From: Clytia hemisphaerica
Taxonomy: Eukaryota; Cnidaria; Hydrozoa; Leptothecata; Clytiidae
Length of the DNA stretch: 64,000 nucleotides
Assembly (NCBI GenBank): GCA_902728285.1
Contig: CACVBU010001025.1
Location: forward strand, 1 to 64,000
Direction of reading: 5' to 3'
Of this stretch, positions 22,416-32,358 are shown piece by piece; positions within the stretch are counted from its first letter, which is position 1; each line of letters opens with the position of its first letter. The notes below the pieces were generated by a model. It saw nothing but the letters and a program-made list of their open reading frames with translations. It was not told where the DNA came from and did no database searches. The position numbers and the translations under genes were made by a program.

Positions 22416-25337
22416 AGTTGATTGGATTTATAGCATCCCTAAAGTTAACCTTCACTGCACTTCTGACGGGGCCCGGGGCGTAAGCCCCGCCTTTGGCGGG
22501 ACTTACGGGTGTAACTAACAAAATAATAAAATCCCACACCAAACAAAAACGCACGCGTACGAGTAAAACAAAAACAAAAAAGAAAACAACAACAACATAC
22601 CATAAGTAAACCTTTGGTGTGAATTGGAAGAAAGAATCCAACTAGTGATTAAAGTAAACCTAAAAGAGGGATTAACTATAATCACGCAGTCCCAAACATA
22701 GATAAGTTAGCGCCAAAGAGGGATTAGATATTCCCAAATGAGGATTAGTTAGTCCCAAAAAGAAAGATTGGGTAATCCCGGTAATCCTAAGGACAATTAG
22801 GACTATGTAGACACAAAAGAGGATTAGGTACTCTTGAAGCTTAAATTGGGTATCCAAAACATGAATTAGCCAATTCCGAAAAGGAACTATGTTGACACAA
22901 ATAGTACTACGCAGCCATCAACAAGAGTTGGTTGGTCTCAAAAAAGGGACTAACAAGGACTAGGTACAGAACTACTCAGTCCCAAAAAGAGGATCGTGTA
23001 AGACTAGATTCTCAAGCTAGTCCCCAAATGAGGATTAGTTGATCCCAAAGAGGGATTAGGTAATCCCAAATGAGGATTAGTTGATCCCAAAGAGGGATTA
23101 GGCAATCCCAAATGAGGATTAGTTAGTCCCAAAGATTAGATTAGACAATCCCAAATAAGGATTGGTTAGTTTCAAAGAAGGATTAGGTATTCCTGGTAAT
23201 CCTAAGGATAATTAAACTAGGACTATGTAGATACAAAAGAGGATTAGATACTCCTGAAGCTTAAATTGGGTATCCAAAACAGGAATTAGCCAATTCCGAA
23301 AAGGATTTATCAAAACTAAGTAGTCCGAAACAGGAATCGGGTAGTCGCAATAGAAGTCTAAAAAGGACTATATGTTGACACAAAAAAGGATTACTTTGCA
23401 GCCACCAATAAGAATTGGTTGGTCTAAAAAAAGGACTAACAAGGACTAGGTATAGGACTACCGAGTCCCAAAAGAGGATCAAGTAAGACTAGATTTCTCA
23501 AGCTAGTCCCGGACCAAGAAACGAACGTGGACCAATAAAGTCTAGGTAATCTGGAAGAAACAAAGATCTTAGAGAGAAACCAGGATCCTAAAGAGAAACC
23601 CGATATCGGATTACTCTTGTGTTTTGCATATAAATTCGTAAGCAAAGGCGCTACTTCTTTAAATGAGTTTAAAATCAACGGGAGAAACACGATGTATGAA
23701 TGTGAAGATTGCGAAAAGACCTTTTCCAATAAAAGCAATTACAATCGACATGTTGCAAAGGCCCACCCTGAAGAATCTGAAGAAGAAGATGAAGATGAAG
23801 AGTCTGATGAGGACTTTACAGACAGCGAGTCCATGTCCAGTGATAGTGAAGAATCTCAAGGTGTTGAAGAAACATTTAATATTTGGGAGAGCATGTTGAA
23901 CGAATGTCATGAGACTGACTTATCAATTCATGAGATTTATAAATACAAGATCCTTTTTCTTCGAGCAATGAAAAAGGATAAAAACACATAAATCTGTGAT
24001 GGAAACTTTAGAAAGGGTTAGAGATGAGGAAGATATGGACTTTGAAGAAGCATTGGATTTCGCTGTTGAAAAACGTCGCTTTCTAATTAATCGACAAATT
24101 CCAAATGATGCAATGAAAGAATGAGATTTGATCCTTGTAAATGATAACATTGTTTTTGTAAGCTAGAAATATATTACCATCAAGCAATAATTATTTTTGT
24201 TTTCTTATTTCTTTTTTATTGTCTCTACGAATTTAGCTCAAAGTAGTGTCACATAGGGTTTTTGGATTATAGTTTTGAGTTTCAACTAGTTCTAGCATAA
24301 AACATACAGTCTCGCAATAAGATTCTTTACTCTTTCATTTATTGAGAAATTAAATTAAATACATTCGTATGTATAATAATGAGCATCTTTACATTCATTT
24401 AAACAATTCTAAAATCCTAAATATTTACATATCTTTTATTCCCTTTCATTAACAACTTTCGTGAAGTTCAAAAAAAAACCATCTTCTACGCACACTTTGT
24501 TTCCAGTGGCTAGGACAATAGTAATATAATTGACTCTGGGTACTCCTCCGAGCCTACTTCACGAATTTTCTTTGGACTTCAAATGTTGTCCACTGGGTCG
24601 TTGAGTTATGATAAAAAATTCTTCCTTGTCTTTATCAAAGTAACGTTTTCAACATCAAAATTTAATGTTCGTTTGTTCTTCCATTTTGAGAATTTCATTT
24701 TGTTTTGCTTAGAAATCAGGCAATTTTATTTTAACACCTCGAGTTGTTTATACCTGACCCGATTTTTACACTTGCATCAGTGTTGCTTACCTCAAAAAAT
24801 GTCCAAGCTCAATAAACGCTTAAAGAATCTTCAATCAAATGCCTTGAAGACGTTTCCAAATTCATCTTTTACAATTAAAAATAAGACTTATTAAGGTTAT
24901 TTTTTTAGTTAGAATTGTTGCTATTTCTATTTTTATTGTTGCACATGTTTCTTGTTGCTGATAAAATTACCTATATATCAAATCTTTTATATGTTGTTAT
25001 TGTCAACAATGTACTCAGTTTTTATGAATTATGAAAGATTAGACTAAAAAGGCCTTTATAGAAAATTATTTACCACTTAGAACTTATTCTGTAGTGTCAC
25101 TCACTTTAGGTAGTGCTGGAGGTGTTGAATTTGAACCCATGTGTTGCAATTTTAGTAACATTCATTGGTCAAATTCCAGTGTTTTCGGGTGTTTCCGATA
25201 GGGAAAATGACGTAGAGTCACTCACTTTCTGGAGTGTCACTCACTTTCTGTAGTGTCACTCACTTTCTGTAGTGTCACTCACTTTCGGCATTGAATTAGA
25301 ATCATCAGTGAATTAGAACCATCAAAATCTTACTACT
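22416..25337 (-). repeat. Right arm of the Polinton-like inverted repeat
   Basis: Inverse of the left arm with high identity. Differences include a five-A run instead of four A in the zinc-finger gene (23980-23984), an AAAAAG versus AAG change near 22760, and a CTAG-type change near 23217. Confidence 0.85.
23617..24124 (+). pseudogene. Right-arm copy of the zinc-finger gene, frameshifted
   Basis: Matches the left-arm gene residue for residue up to AMKKDK. One extra A in the run 23980-23984 then shifts the frame, and translation ends at TAA after 124 residues. The original frame resumes and would end at TGA 24122-24124. The finger and acidic region are intact; about the last 45 residues of the helical domain are lost. 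It may still yield a truncated protein. Confidence 0.7.
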
Positions 25338-25343
25338 TGCATA
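25338..25343. repeat. Target-site duplication TGCATA (right)
   Basis: Exact copy of 19047-19052, directly after the CTTACTACT terminus. Confidence 0.85.
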
Positions 25344-25882
25344 CTCTCTTCTCTCTCTCTCTATTGTAAAAATTGTTGGCTGAAGGGTACAAAGCTTTTC
25401 TTGCAATAGTTGGTAGACATCAATGATCTTTGTCATTAATAATCTTTGACATTTTCAGTCACATCCAAAATCAATGTCATAAGCATGAAATCTTACTTGT
25501 ATTTTACTGCCTAAATTCTCTACTTGGGAAGACCACTTACTCGACCTAAGTTAAACTAGGACTACAATCAAAAAACATTCCCAGTTCAAATCTAATGATA
25601 AAGATAATTTACAAGGCCTAAGATATGAACAAAACACAACTGTTATACCAGGTACTGCATCTTTTGTTTGGTTTTATTCATAAAAAGCTTTATTTGTATC
25701 ATTTGATTATAGGATCCAGTTTATTTTCAATGATTTCTTTTTATTGAATTTTATTTAGTTGGATATCATTATGTACCTAATATAATGTTGATGGCATTGA
25801 TATCAAACCAATCGTTGTACTTTGTTATTGTCAAAGTCTAAAAATAGAAATCAGAGTCGGGATTCCTCTTTTTTTTCATTTT

Positions 25883-26030
25883 AAGGGGGGACATTCTAAC
25901 AAGGGGTACCGGTAATTTTTGTTCAATTTAAGGGGGGACATTCTAACAAGGGGTACCGGTAATTTTTGTTCAATTTAAGGGGGGAGTTTTCTTTAAGGGC
26001 AAAATTGCATTTTAAGGGGGGACTGAAAAA
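25883..26030. repeat. Right subterminal G-run repeats of the outer element
   Basis: A 47-bp unit starting AAGGGGGGACATTCTAAC is tandemly duplicated at 25883 and 25930. Further AAGGGGGGA words follow at 25977 and near 26014. Confidence 0.6.
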
Positions 26031-26522
26031 GTAGGCAGAAACCATGAGACTTTTATGTACTTCAAATCGCTTGGGGAGTCACATATTTAGATTCACTGCA
26101 TTACACGAGTATAGGCCGAGTTTAAAGACGTGGACCAAACTTAACGAAGGGTTTTACTCTGTTCGTTTCATCATATATTTTGATTTCATTCAAAATCCAT
26201 TTTATTACGGAGAGTTGATTTGAATCATAGATCTTATGCTGAATAATACGCTTTCTTGCAACAAAATTTCCAGAGTGATTTATTTCTCAAAATTGTCTTC
26301 TTTTAGTCTGCATGAAATCTGATTAGACAATCGTAATAGCCAGCTATGGAATATTACACCATTGTGACCATTTTGTTCTTTTTATATTTGGTGTGCGTGC
26401 CTACCGTTTTTAATGCGGGATATTAAAAATGTGTTTTATTTGTCAAAATATTTCCAACTCTTCTCTATTCTCTAACATTGACACCCTACCCTTTCAGTAA
26501 AGAATATTTTTAATATTTATGT

Positions 26523-26536
26523 ATTTTCTTTTTTAG
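26523..26536 (+). promoter_or_regulatory. Splice-acceptor-like site just before the start codon
   Basis: ATTTTCTTTTTTAG ends at 26536, 16 bases before the ATG at 26553. As with the site at 430, it is either the end of a 5'UTR intron or a trans-splice acceptor. Confidence 0.4.
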
Positions 26537-26552
26537 AAAAAGAACTATTAAA

Positions 26553-28238
26553 ATGTCACAAAATGAAAATAAAATTATGATGGAAAACCTTCCAATTGGT
26601 TCAATGAAAAGTGATATTGAGAATGTCTTGAAAGGTTGGGTCAACGAAATCACAATATCAAAAATTGATTTGGTTGATAATAAAAAACGAAAATGCAAAA
26701 CAGCTTATATGACTTTATCATGCTATTCACAAGTTCAACAAATAATAGACTTTTACAGCACGAACTTTGATGACCAAGGCTTTGCATTTGAAGACGGCTT
26801 TGCTAATATTGGAATGGTCAGAGTAAAAAAATATATAGGCAAAGCCAAACCAAAAAATGAAAATGACTTGAACATAAAGCCCTTGCAAAATGAGGAAAAT
26901 GCTTCTAATCAAGACACAGAGAGATTGTTTTGCCCTACAGAGGAGGACTGGGACACTGAAACCTTTGATAACGAAAACACTCAAAACATTGCTGAGGATT
27001 CAAAATATGATGAGAATTCATCTAGTCAAACACTCATGTTTCAACAGTTACCAAACAGAACTACAAAATCAGAGGTGAAAGAGCTGATTAATCAACTCCA
27101 ACCTGAAACAAAGATAGCACATATTGATTTGAAAATAAACACTCTTCATAAGCAGAAACTAAACGCCTATGTAAGATTCGCATCCCAATCTGACTGCAAT
27201 GCCATAATGAACATTTTCCAAGAAAAGTATGGTGAAAAAGGTTACTGGTTTGTTAACCAAGGTAACAAGAGTTCTACTCTCAAACTTATGTTCTATCATG
27301 GAAAGAAAAAAGAGACCAAACAAAAAGTCGAGACAAGACAAGAGCCAAATCCAGAGAAAAAAGTCGAAGAATTCCATGTGTATTTGGAGAAAGTACCATC
27401 TCAGACAACAAATGAGGAGATAACTTCTATTTTAAACAAATGGCTACCACCCATTTTCACTGTTTCCAAGGTGGTTTACCATAAAGATGATAAACTTTTT
27501 CATGTAAAATTACCATCATGGGAAGCTTGCGACCTTTTATTGAGTCATTTCAGGGTAAACTTTCAACCCCACGGTGGGTTTGCTTTCCAAAACGCGAAAG
27601 GACGTTTCAATCTAATTGACGTAAAACGTAATGAAAGTTTCTACTCAAAATCTACAAAACAAAAGTTAACATTGCAAAATGATGCTTCAAACAACTTAGA
27701 ACTGTTAAAATGTTCATCTGTCTCCTCTTGTAATGAACTTCATGCAGAGTTGATCTGTCCATCACCTCCTTCAGTGTCGAGCAGTAATGATTGGAAATCG
27801 GTGGATATAAACCTACAAGCTGAAGAAATATCACATAATAGTGTTTCGTCTTCTTCTCAACCTTCTCGGATCTCTGGTTCACTTGATCCTTTTTTGCCGA
27901 CTAATTCAAAAGAAAATATCACTAACCATCTTTTGCAACAAGAAATAGATCAGACAGAGATTGTATTAGAGGAAAATGTATCTGGGGAATTGAACACTTT
28001 GATGTACGAGAAAGAGGAGCTGGATGATTTCCGGAAAGAGATCATGTTGCTTGAAGACGAACTTAAAACTAAATGCCCGGAACTATTCGTGTCAGAGGTT
28101 GATATGATGCTGTTACGCTTGGACTTAAATAAAATGGAAACAAAGAAGAATGAACTGTTGATAATGAAAAACAAAGCACAATCCGAGCTTGATGAACTGA
28201 GAGAACAGATAAGTTGCTTGAATGAAGGTGACGCTTGA
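26553..28238 (+). CDS. Triple RRM-like protein with C-terminal coiled coil
   Basis: This is an intronless frame of 561 residues. Three degenerate RRM-like units are visible, each opening with a short strand and an LP motif and closing with an aromatic FAF/WFV stretch. Unit 1 spans 6-95 (IMMENLPIGS), unit 2 158-250 (TLMFQQLPNRT) and unit 3 273-360 (FHVYLEKVPSQ). RNP1 is poorly conserved in all three. Residues 370-470 are Ser-rich and probably disordered. Residues 482-556 are a coiled coil that aligns with the C-terminus of the 258-residue protein at 15444 (LKTKCPELF, then LLRLDLNKM). Likely cytoplasmic or nuclear RNA binding with coiled-coil multimerisation, but this is inferred from domains only. 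The two genes lie in the same orientation on either side of the transposon nest, which suggests tandem duplication before the insertions. Confidence 0.8.
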   Translation: MSQNENKIMMENLPIGSMKSDIENVLKGWVNEITISKIDLVDNKKRKCKTAYMTLSCYSQVQQIIDFYSTNFDDQGFAFEDGFANIGMVRVKKYIGKAKPKNENDLNIKPLQNEENASNQDTERLFCPTEEDWDTETFDNENTQNIAEDSKYDENSSSQTLMFQQLPNRTTKSEVKELINQLQPETKIAHIDLKINTLHKQKLNAYVRFASQSDCNAIMNIFQEKYGEKGYWFVNQGNKSSTLKLMFYHGKKKETKQKVETRQEPNPEKKVEEFHVYLEKVPSQTTNEEITSILNKWLPPIFTVSKVVYHKDDKLFHVKLPSWEACDLLLSHFRVNFQPHGGFAFQNAKGRFNLIDVKRNESFYSKSTKQKLTLQNDASNNLELLKCSSVSSCNELHAELICPSPPSVSSSNDWKSVDINLQAEEISHNSVSSSSQPSRISGSLDPFLPTNSKENITNHLLQQEIDQTEIVLEENVSGELNTLMYEKEELDDFRKEIMLLEDELKTKCPELFVSEVDMMLLRLDLNKMETKKNELLIMKNKAQSELDELREQISCLNEGDA

Positions 28239-29095
28239 TTTTATTTTTTAAGATTTTAGCAATCAACTTAGTTTACTTCCTATTCTCAAATTGGGTTTTT
28301 TAGAATTTTTTGCAATTTAGGCACATTCATGATGCGTAGCCATTAATAACATACATATAGCGCCGATCCTTAAATCAGTTTTGTTTCAGTTGGTTATGGT
28401 GATTTCAGCTCACCGCCATGCATTGATTTGCAATGTTGATTTCTTTAATGTAGCCTTGTTAGAAAACCCATGGTTTTCCTAGGTTATCTCTATCTTTTGT
28501 TACCTTTGATGTCTTCCCCGATCGCCTCGTTCTGATTTGACAGTTTTTATCAGTTTTTTTGGAACCATTATGCTGAAATCTCAACATAATGATTTTCCAA
28601 TGGTTCTTCTTTAGTGATGAAACACGTGGTTTTCTTTTAGTTTTATATTCTGAAGCCAGATTGATTCGAATGCTTGAATTTGTTGGTTTATATTTTAAAT
28701 AGTTTTGAATTGTCTTGTCGGATAATTACAAGTGGTTGTGTTGTAATCACTTGATTATCCTTCTTTCGCTGGTTTAACAACCTCCTATCAATCCTTACTG
28801 AGGTCATTTACGAATATGCAAGCAACGACCGAAGATTCTTTGTTTGAGTACTGATGTATTTCTTTTAACATCGCCACACCATTGAAACAGTTGTAGCTCC
28901 AATGCTATCATGTAATGCTTTGACAGCTGCTGGATAGTGTTTCCTAACTTCTTTTATGTAAGTGCTTTGCACATTGATGATTCAAAGCCAAATACGGAAA
29001 ACCTATGTCCAATGGTTGTCCAATGTAAGTTTTAGATGGTTAATGTTTATGTCATATAGATCTTTTTGCTGTAGCAAGACTTTTCCTTTTTTTCA
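28239..29095. other. No gene seen
   Basis: AT-rich intergenic sequence. I see no repeat structure or long frame with natural composition. Confidence 0.35.
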
Positions 29096-29360
29096 TTAAA
29101 CATCAGAATCCAAAGGAAGTTCATTATAAATTGTTTTTAATTTAGAAACAAGGTTAAGCACTCGTTCTACATTGACCTTGTTTGTGTTGACCTCTGCTAA
29201 CCTCTGCACATCTATACGGGCTTGGTTGAGCTCTGCTAATCTCTTCACATCTATACGGGCTTGGTTGAGCTCTGCTAATCTCTTCACATCTATACGGGCT
29301 TGGTTGACCTCTGCTAACCTCTGCACATCTATACGGGCTTGGTTGACCTCTGCTAACCTC
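29096..29360 (-). CDS. Possible exon with 13-residue tandem repeats
   Basis: On the minus strand a frame encodes five near-identical 13-residue units of the type RLAEVNQARIDVQ/K, then VLNLVSKLKTIYNELPLDSDV and a stop. The DNA unit is 39 bp (CTCTGCTAACCTCTGCACAT, then CTATACGGGCTTGGTTGA on the + strand). Unit length and heptad-like spacing suggest an extended helix. The frame is closed upstream by a stop 9 bases before the first repeat, so the start must come from an upstream exon (an AAAG acceptor is possible near 29366) or from the internal Met at 29326. The array keeps an open frame, but any 39-bp repeat would, so coding status is uncertain. Confidence 0.35.
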
Positions 29361-29599
29361 GATCTTTAGTTTCAGGAAACTAGCTGGTTCACGAATATAC
29401 GGGAAATTTGGTTTTGTTATAAAGTAAATAAAATTAAAACGAAACCTGAAGAAACTAACACATAAACATAATGAATGAATTGCAGATTTTGGTATAGTAA
29501 CTTCAATGTATTGATGTTCTAGCCGTCTTGTCTATTTTGATTAGATGAACCTCGTTTTTAGGGTGATTTTCAATAATATCCCAAACATAAACATAGTCC

Positions 29600-30170
29600 T
29601 AGTAACTAGCACAATCCATCATATAGCTCTGGTGTCGAATTGTTCGAAAAATGGGACTTATTCAACACATTTTGTAAATTTTCTATGTTGAAATACACCA
29701 ATCCTTCTTCTCTGTCATTGATGTTGTTGAGAACAAGATAATTGTCGATGACTTTGAACGACATGTTCCATCTTACAGGTGATGGAAGTAAAACTGATGG
29801 ATTGGAAGTTTTCAGCTTTTGAACGGTCCTTGTTTGCACCTTGTAAAGAGGTGTAATACATGACTCCATTCATCTGGTTTCCTTGATTTCTGAATGTCAG
29901 GTAATATCTCAGAGTATTCGGTTTAAAAACTCTTGTAGAGACGTTGTCTTCACAAAGCAGCTCCATGTATGCCCTCGTGATTTAAGAAGGATGCGATCTC
30001 CATCTTGTAAATTGCCTTTCCATTCCTTATCTTTAGAGGACGAGTCACCATCCTTGATTGCCAATGTTGGCTTTCATCATTCTTCTTTTTGATTGATGTC
30101 AATCCATCGACTGAGCACGCATCACCCATCCCTCCAACAGAATGGAAAGCTTTCGTTCTGGTCAATGTAA
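29600..30170 (-). pseudogene. Broken minus-strand coding-like fragments, unrecognised
   Basis: Three overlapping minus-strand frames (30165-29950, 29966-29715, 29869-29606) follow each other in different phases and read like one damaged protein. The phrases are AFHSVGGMGDACSVDG, TLRYYLTFRNQGNQMNG and VMYYTSLQGANKDRSKAEN. No family recognised. It may be part of a decayed retroelement, since a Ty3/Gypsy copy lies in the same orientation 1.3 kb away. Confidence 0.3.
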
Positions 30171-30319
30171 ATATTTAAACCTTATAATTAATTAAGACTA
30201 AAATAAAATAAGCTGTAAAGAAAAGATTAAATTCAATTAACACTAATGCACGACCAGTAGTCATATTTAAGTCGATTTTTAAGGTGATTCTGAAATGATT
30301 ACAAATCTATCCTTATCTC

Positions 30320-31140
30320 TTATGGAGCAGGAGTCAATATCCCAAATGGTTGTTGCTTTCTCGGTGGCTTGTACGGCATGCAAATTTTTCTTCTTTTCTT
30401 GTGAGCCTTCTTTTTTTGAGCAAAAGCAGTTCTTGCGTCGTTTTTGACGGGTCCGAAGAGAAAAGAAATAATAACTTCACACAGGGATTCTGTGCTACTT
30501 GACACGGTACCGATATTCATCGGCATAAATGATGGATAGATAACAGTGAATGGTTTTGAGACAATATGGCATGGGAGAGATAAGATGGTTAACTTAAAAT
30601 CTAGTCCAATAGGATTACAAGTCGATCTCTCTCGTATGAAGCAGGGGTTAATATCCCAAATGGTTGTTGCTTTTTCGGCGGCTTCCACGGCATGCAAATC
30701 TTTCTTCTTTTCTTGTGGGCCTTGTTTGAGCGGAAGAGCTTCTTGCATCGTCTTGACAGGTCCGAAGAGAAAACTAATTTTAATCATACACAGGGTACAT
30801 ATCGTCATATGTATGATATATAGGTAACATTGAATGGTTTCGAGTCAATGTGACTTTGGAGAGATGCGATGGTTGACTAGTCAGCACGATCGCAAGTCAA
30901 GGACACTGCTGTAAATGACAGCTTGTATTTGATGTCAATGGTTTTCATGTGTGACAAGTATGATCAAGTACAAGTAAATAACAAAGCCTGTTTGCGTCTA
31001 CCAGTTTTCACCGAGAATCTACATGAGCGAATACGTGAGTGGAGCTTTTATTGTGGTGGATTAGATGACATCTTCGACCATTATTGGTAAACTGGCAATG
31101 AATAGTTTTCGATACAGAATAAGGTGTGTTTCATATGGTT
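30320..31140 (-). repeat. Tandem duplicated segment, about 300-bp spacing
   Basis: TCAATATCCCAAATGGTTGT at about 30332 recurs as TTAATATCCCAAATGGTTGT at about 30645, and both copies continue through GGCATGCAAAT and GGTCCGAAGAGAAAA. The adjacent block GTGAATGGTTTTGAGACAAT at 30546 recurs diverged at about 30830 and 31095. The minus-strand frame (162 codons) runs through both copies and seems a by-product. Two to three units. Confidence 0.55.
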
Positions 31141-31439
31141 TGGAATAAGACGGTTAATTTTAAAATAGTTGAAGAAATTGTTTGCAAAGATATCTTAAGT
31201 GGTTCCAACTTGGACATGTGCAACTCGACATGGTTTCATCATCGCCCTCGTTGTCTGTTCTTTGATTGTCACTCGGTAGCTTAGGGTTTTGAATTCTAAA
31301 TTAAAAAATCCATGTTTGCTTCTACACCCTCAATTTCTGAAGAGGAAAAAACACATTAATCTCTCCCTGTACAGGCCAAGTTTATCATTGCTTAGTTAGT
31401 AAACACTCAATTATTACACCAAGGGCTTTACTTTCAGTC

Positions 31440-32160
31440 GGAAAATAGTCGCTTTCCGCCCCTTGGGTGCATCGAGATCCGACAAAAATGGTTGCATGAT
31501 TGGGTCGATTGAATATGCACAGGTGACTTGGTTGACAAGACCGAACCAAGATCGAGCATCAGTAATGTTCTCTGGAACAGGGAAGTTGCGGATTGCTGCG
31601 AGGATTTTCTCTGAAGGTGCGATACCAGTTTCGGTTAGACGAAGCCCCGCATAGTCGACAGCTTTTTGACAAAACTGAATGTTAAATACAGTATCATTCG
31701 TAGCACAGTTAGTAAGAAATCATCAACAACTTTTGTTTTACGAGGGAAGTCGCCAAAGATTTTATCAAATCGGCGTGTATATGCGTAACCCGCCGCAGCG
31801 AATCCTTGGGGGAAGTTGTTGATATCTATAACGTCCCCATTTAGCGATGAAAGTGGTAAACGGACGAGATTCGTCATCAAGGGGCAAAGAATGGTACCCA
31901 TCGACGGATCAAATATGGTCTTCCATGTCCCTGTAGGTAGGTACTTGGGATACAGCAGCAAACAGGGATGGGCAGTGATGAGTTTCTCTAGAGCATTGAT
32001 TGTTTAATTTCTGAAAGTCTACAACGCTACGCGTTGATCCTTTCTTTTTGGCAGTGACAGCCATCTTGCTGCACCATTTGACAGGGGATCCAATGGGTAC
32101 AGGGTCAATAATTTCTCTCGAAATGTCACTGTCAAGATCTCTTTTCACCTGCTCTTTCTA
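31440..32160 (-). pseudogene. Ty3/Gypsy reverse transcriptase, second copy (decayed)
   Basis: Read on the minus strand: IIDPVPIGSPVKWCSKM, then VVDFQKLNNQCSRETHHCPS, then after a frame change YTRRFDKIF and VVDDFLL (the catalytic Asp pair). After another frame change comes a thumb-like stretch with DARSWFGLVNQV and YSIDPIMQPF. Order and motifs are those of Ty3/Gypsy pol. At least three frame changes make it non-functional. Confidence 0.75.
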
Positions 32161-32358
32161 ATGAAATAGAACTGGGATAGGGGCGTGGTTGGCTGGCTTG
32201 GTCTGGCTTCCGACATGCAAATACCACCATTCACCTGTGTCCTACTAGGATTCTCATTTTTTGATAGCCTGTGAAAAATATCCACCTTGGAGAAAAGTCT
32301 TGATTTGGTTTAGCACCATGGTCTCATACACCTACTGTTCAACGAACATGAGTTACTG

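Larger units (their letters stand above)
19053..25337. mobile_element. Polinton/Maverick-like element reduced to a giant inverted repeat
   Basis: The element begins AGTAGTAAGATTTTGATGG and ends with the exact inverse. It is bounded by the 6-bp duplication TGCATA. AG...CT termini, long terminal inverted repeats and 6-bp duplications are the known hallmarks of Polintons (Mavericks). Here the inverted repeats make up nearly the whole 6285 bp: arms 19053-21970 and 22416-25337 around a 445-bp spacer. No DNA polymerase B, integrase, packaging ATPase, protease or capsid frame is visible, so it must be non-autonomous. Each arm carries one zinc-finger gene, a block of CTAATCC-type subrepeats and a GC-rich hairpin. 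Arms differ by only scattered substitutions and small indels, which argues for recent formation and against a simple mirror-image assembly artefact. Confidence 0.75.
16986..26083. mobile_element. Outer TA-flanked transposon, split by two nested elements
   Basis: Left end TGTGACTCCCCAAGCGATTT (then GAA) at 16986 is matched by its exact inverse ending at 26083. Similarity continues inward (TACAYAAAAGT, then CATGGTTTCTGCC) but on the left it is interrupted by an insertion from about 17020 to 18586. TA lies on both sides, consistent with a TA target duplication. Once the nested elements are removed only about 1.2 kb remains, with no transposase frame. It therefore looks non-autonomous. Both flanks of the body carry AAGGGGGGA-type repeats (18640-18740 and 25883-26030). 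Confidence 0.75.

Noticed and set aside
19053-25337. Giant palindrome as an assembly mirror artefact
   Set aside because: Arms differ by several substitutions and indels and the whole is bounded by a 6-bp duplication, so a real insertion is more likely, though long reads should confirm.
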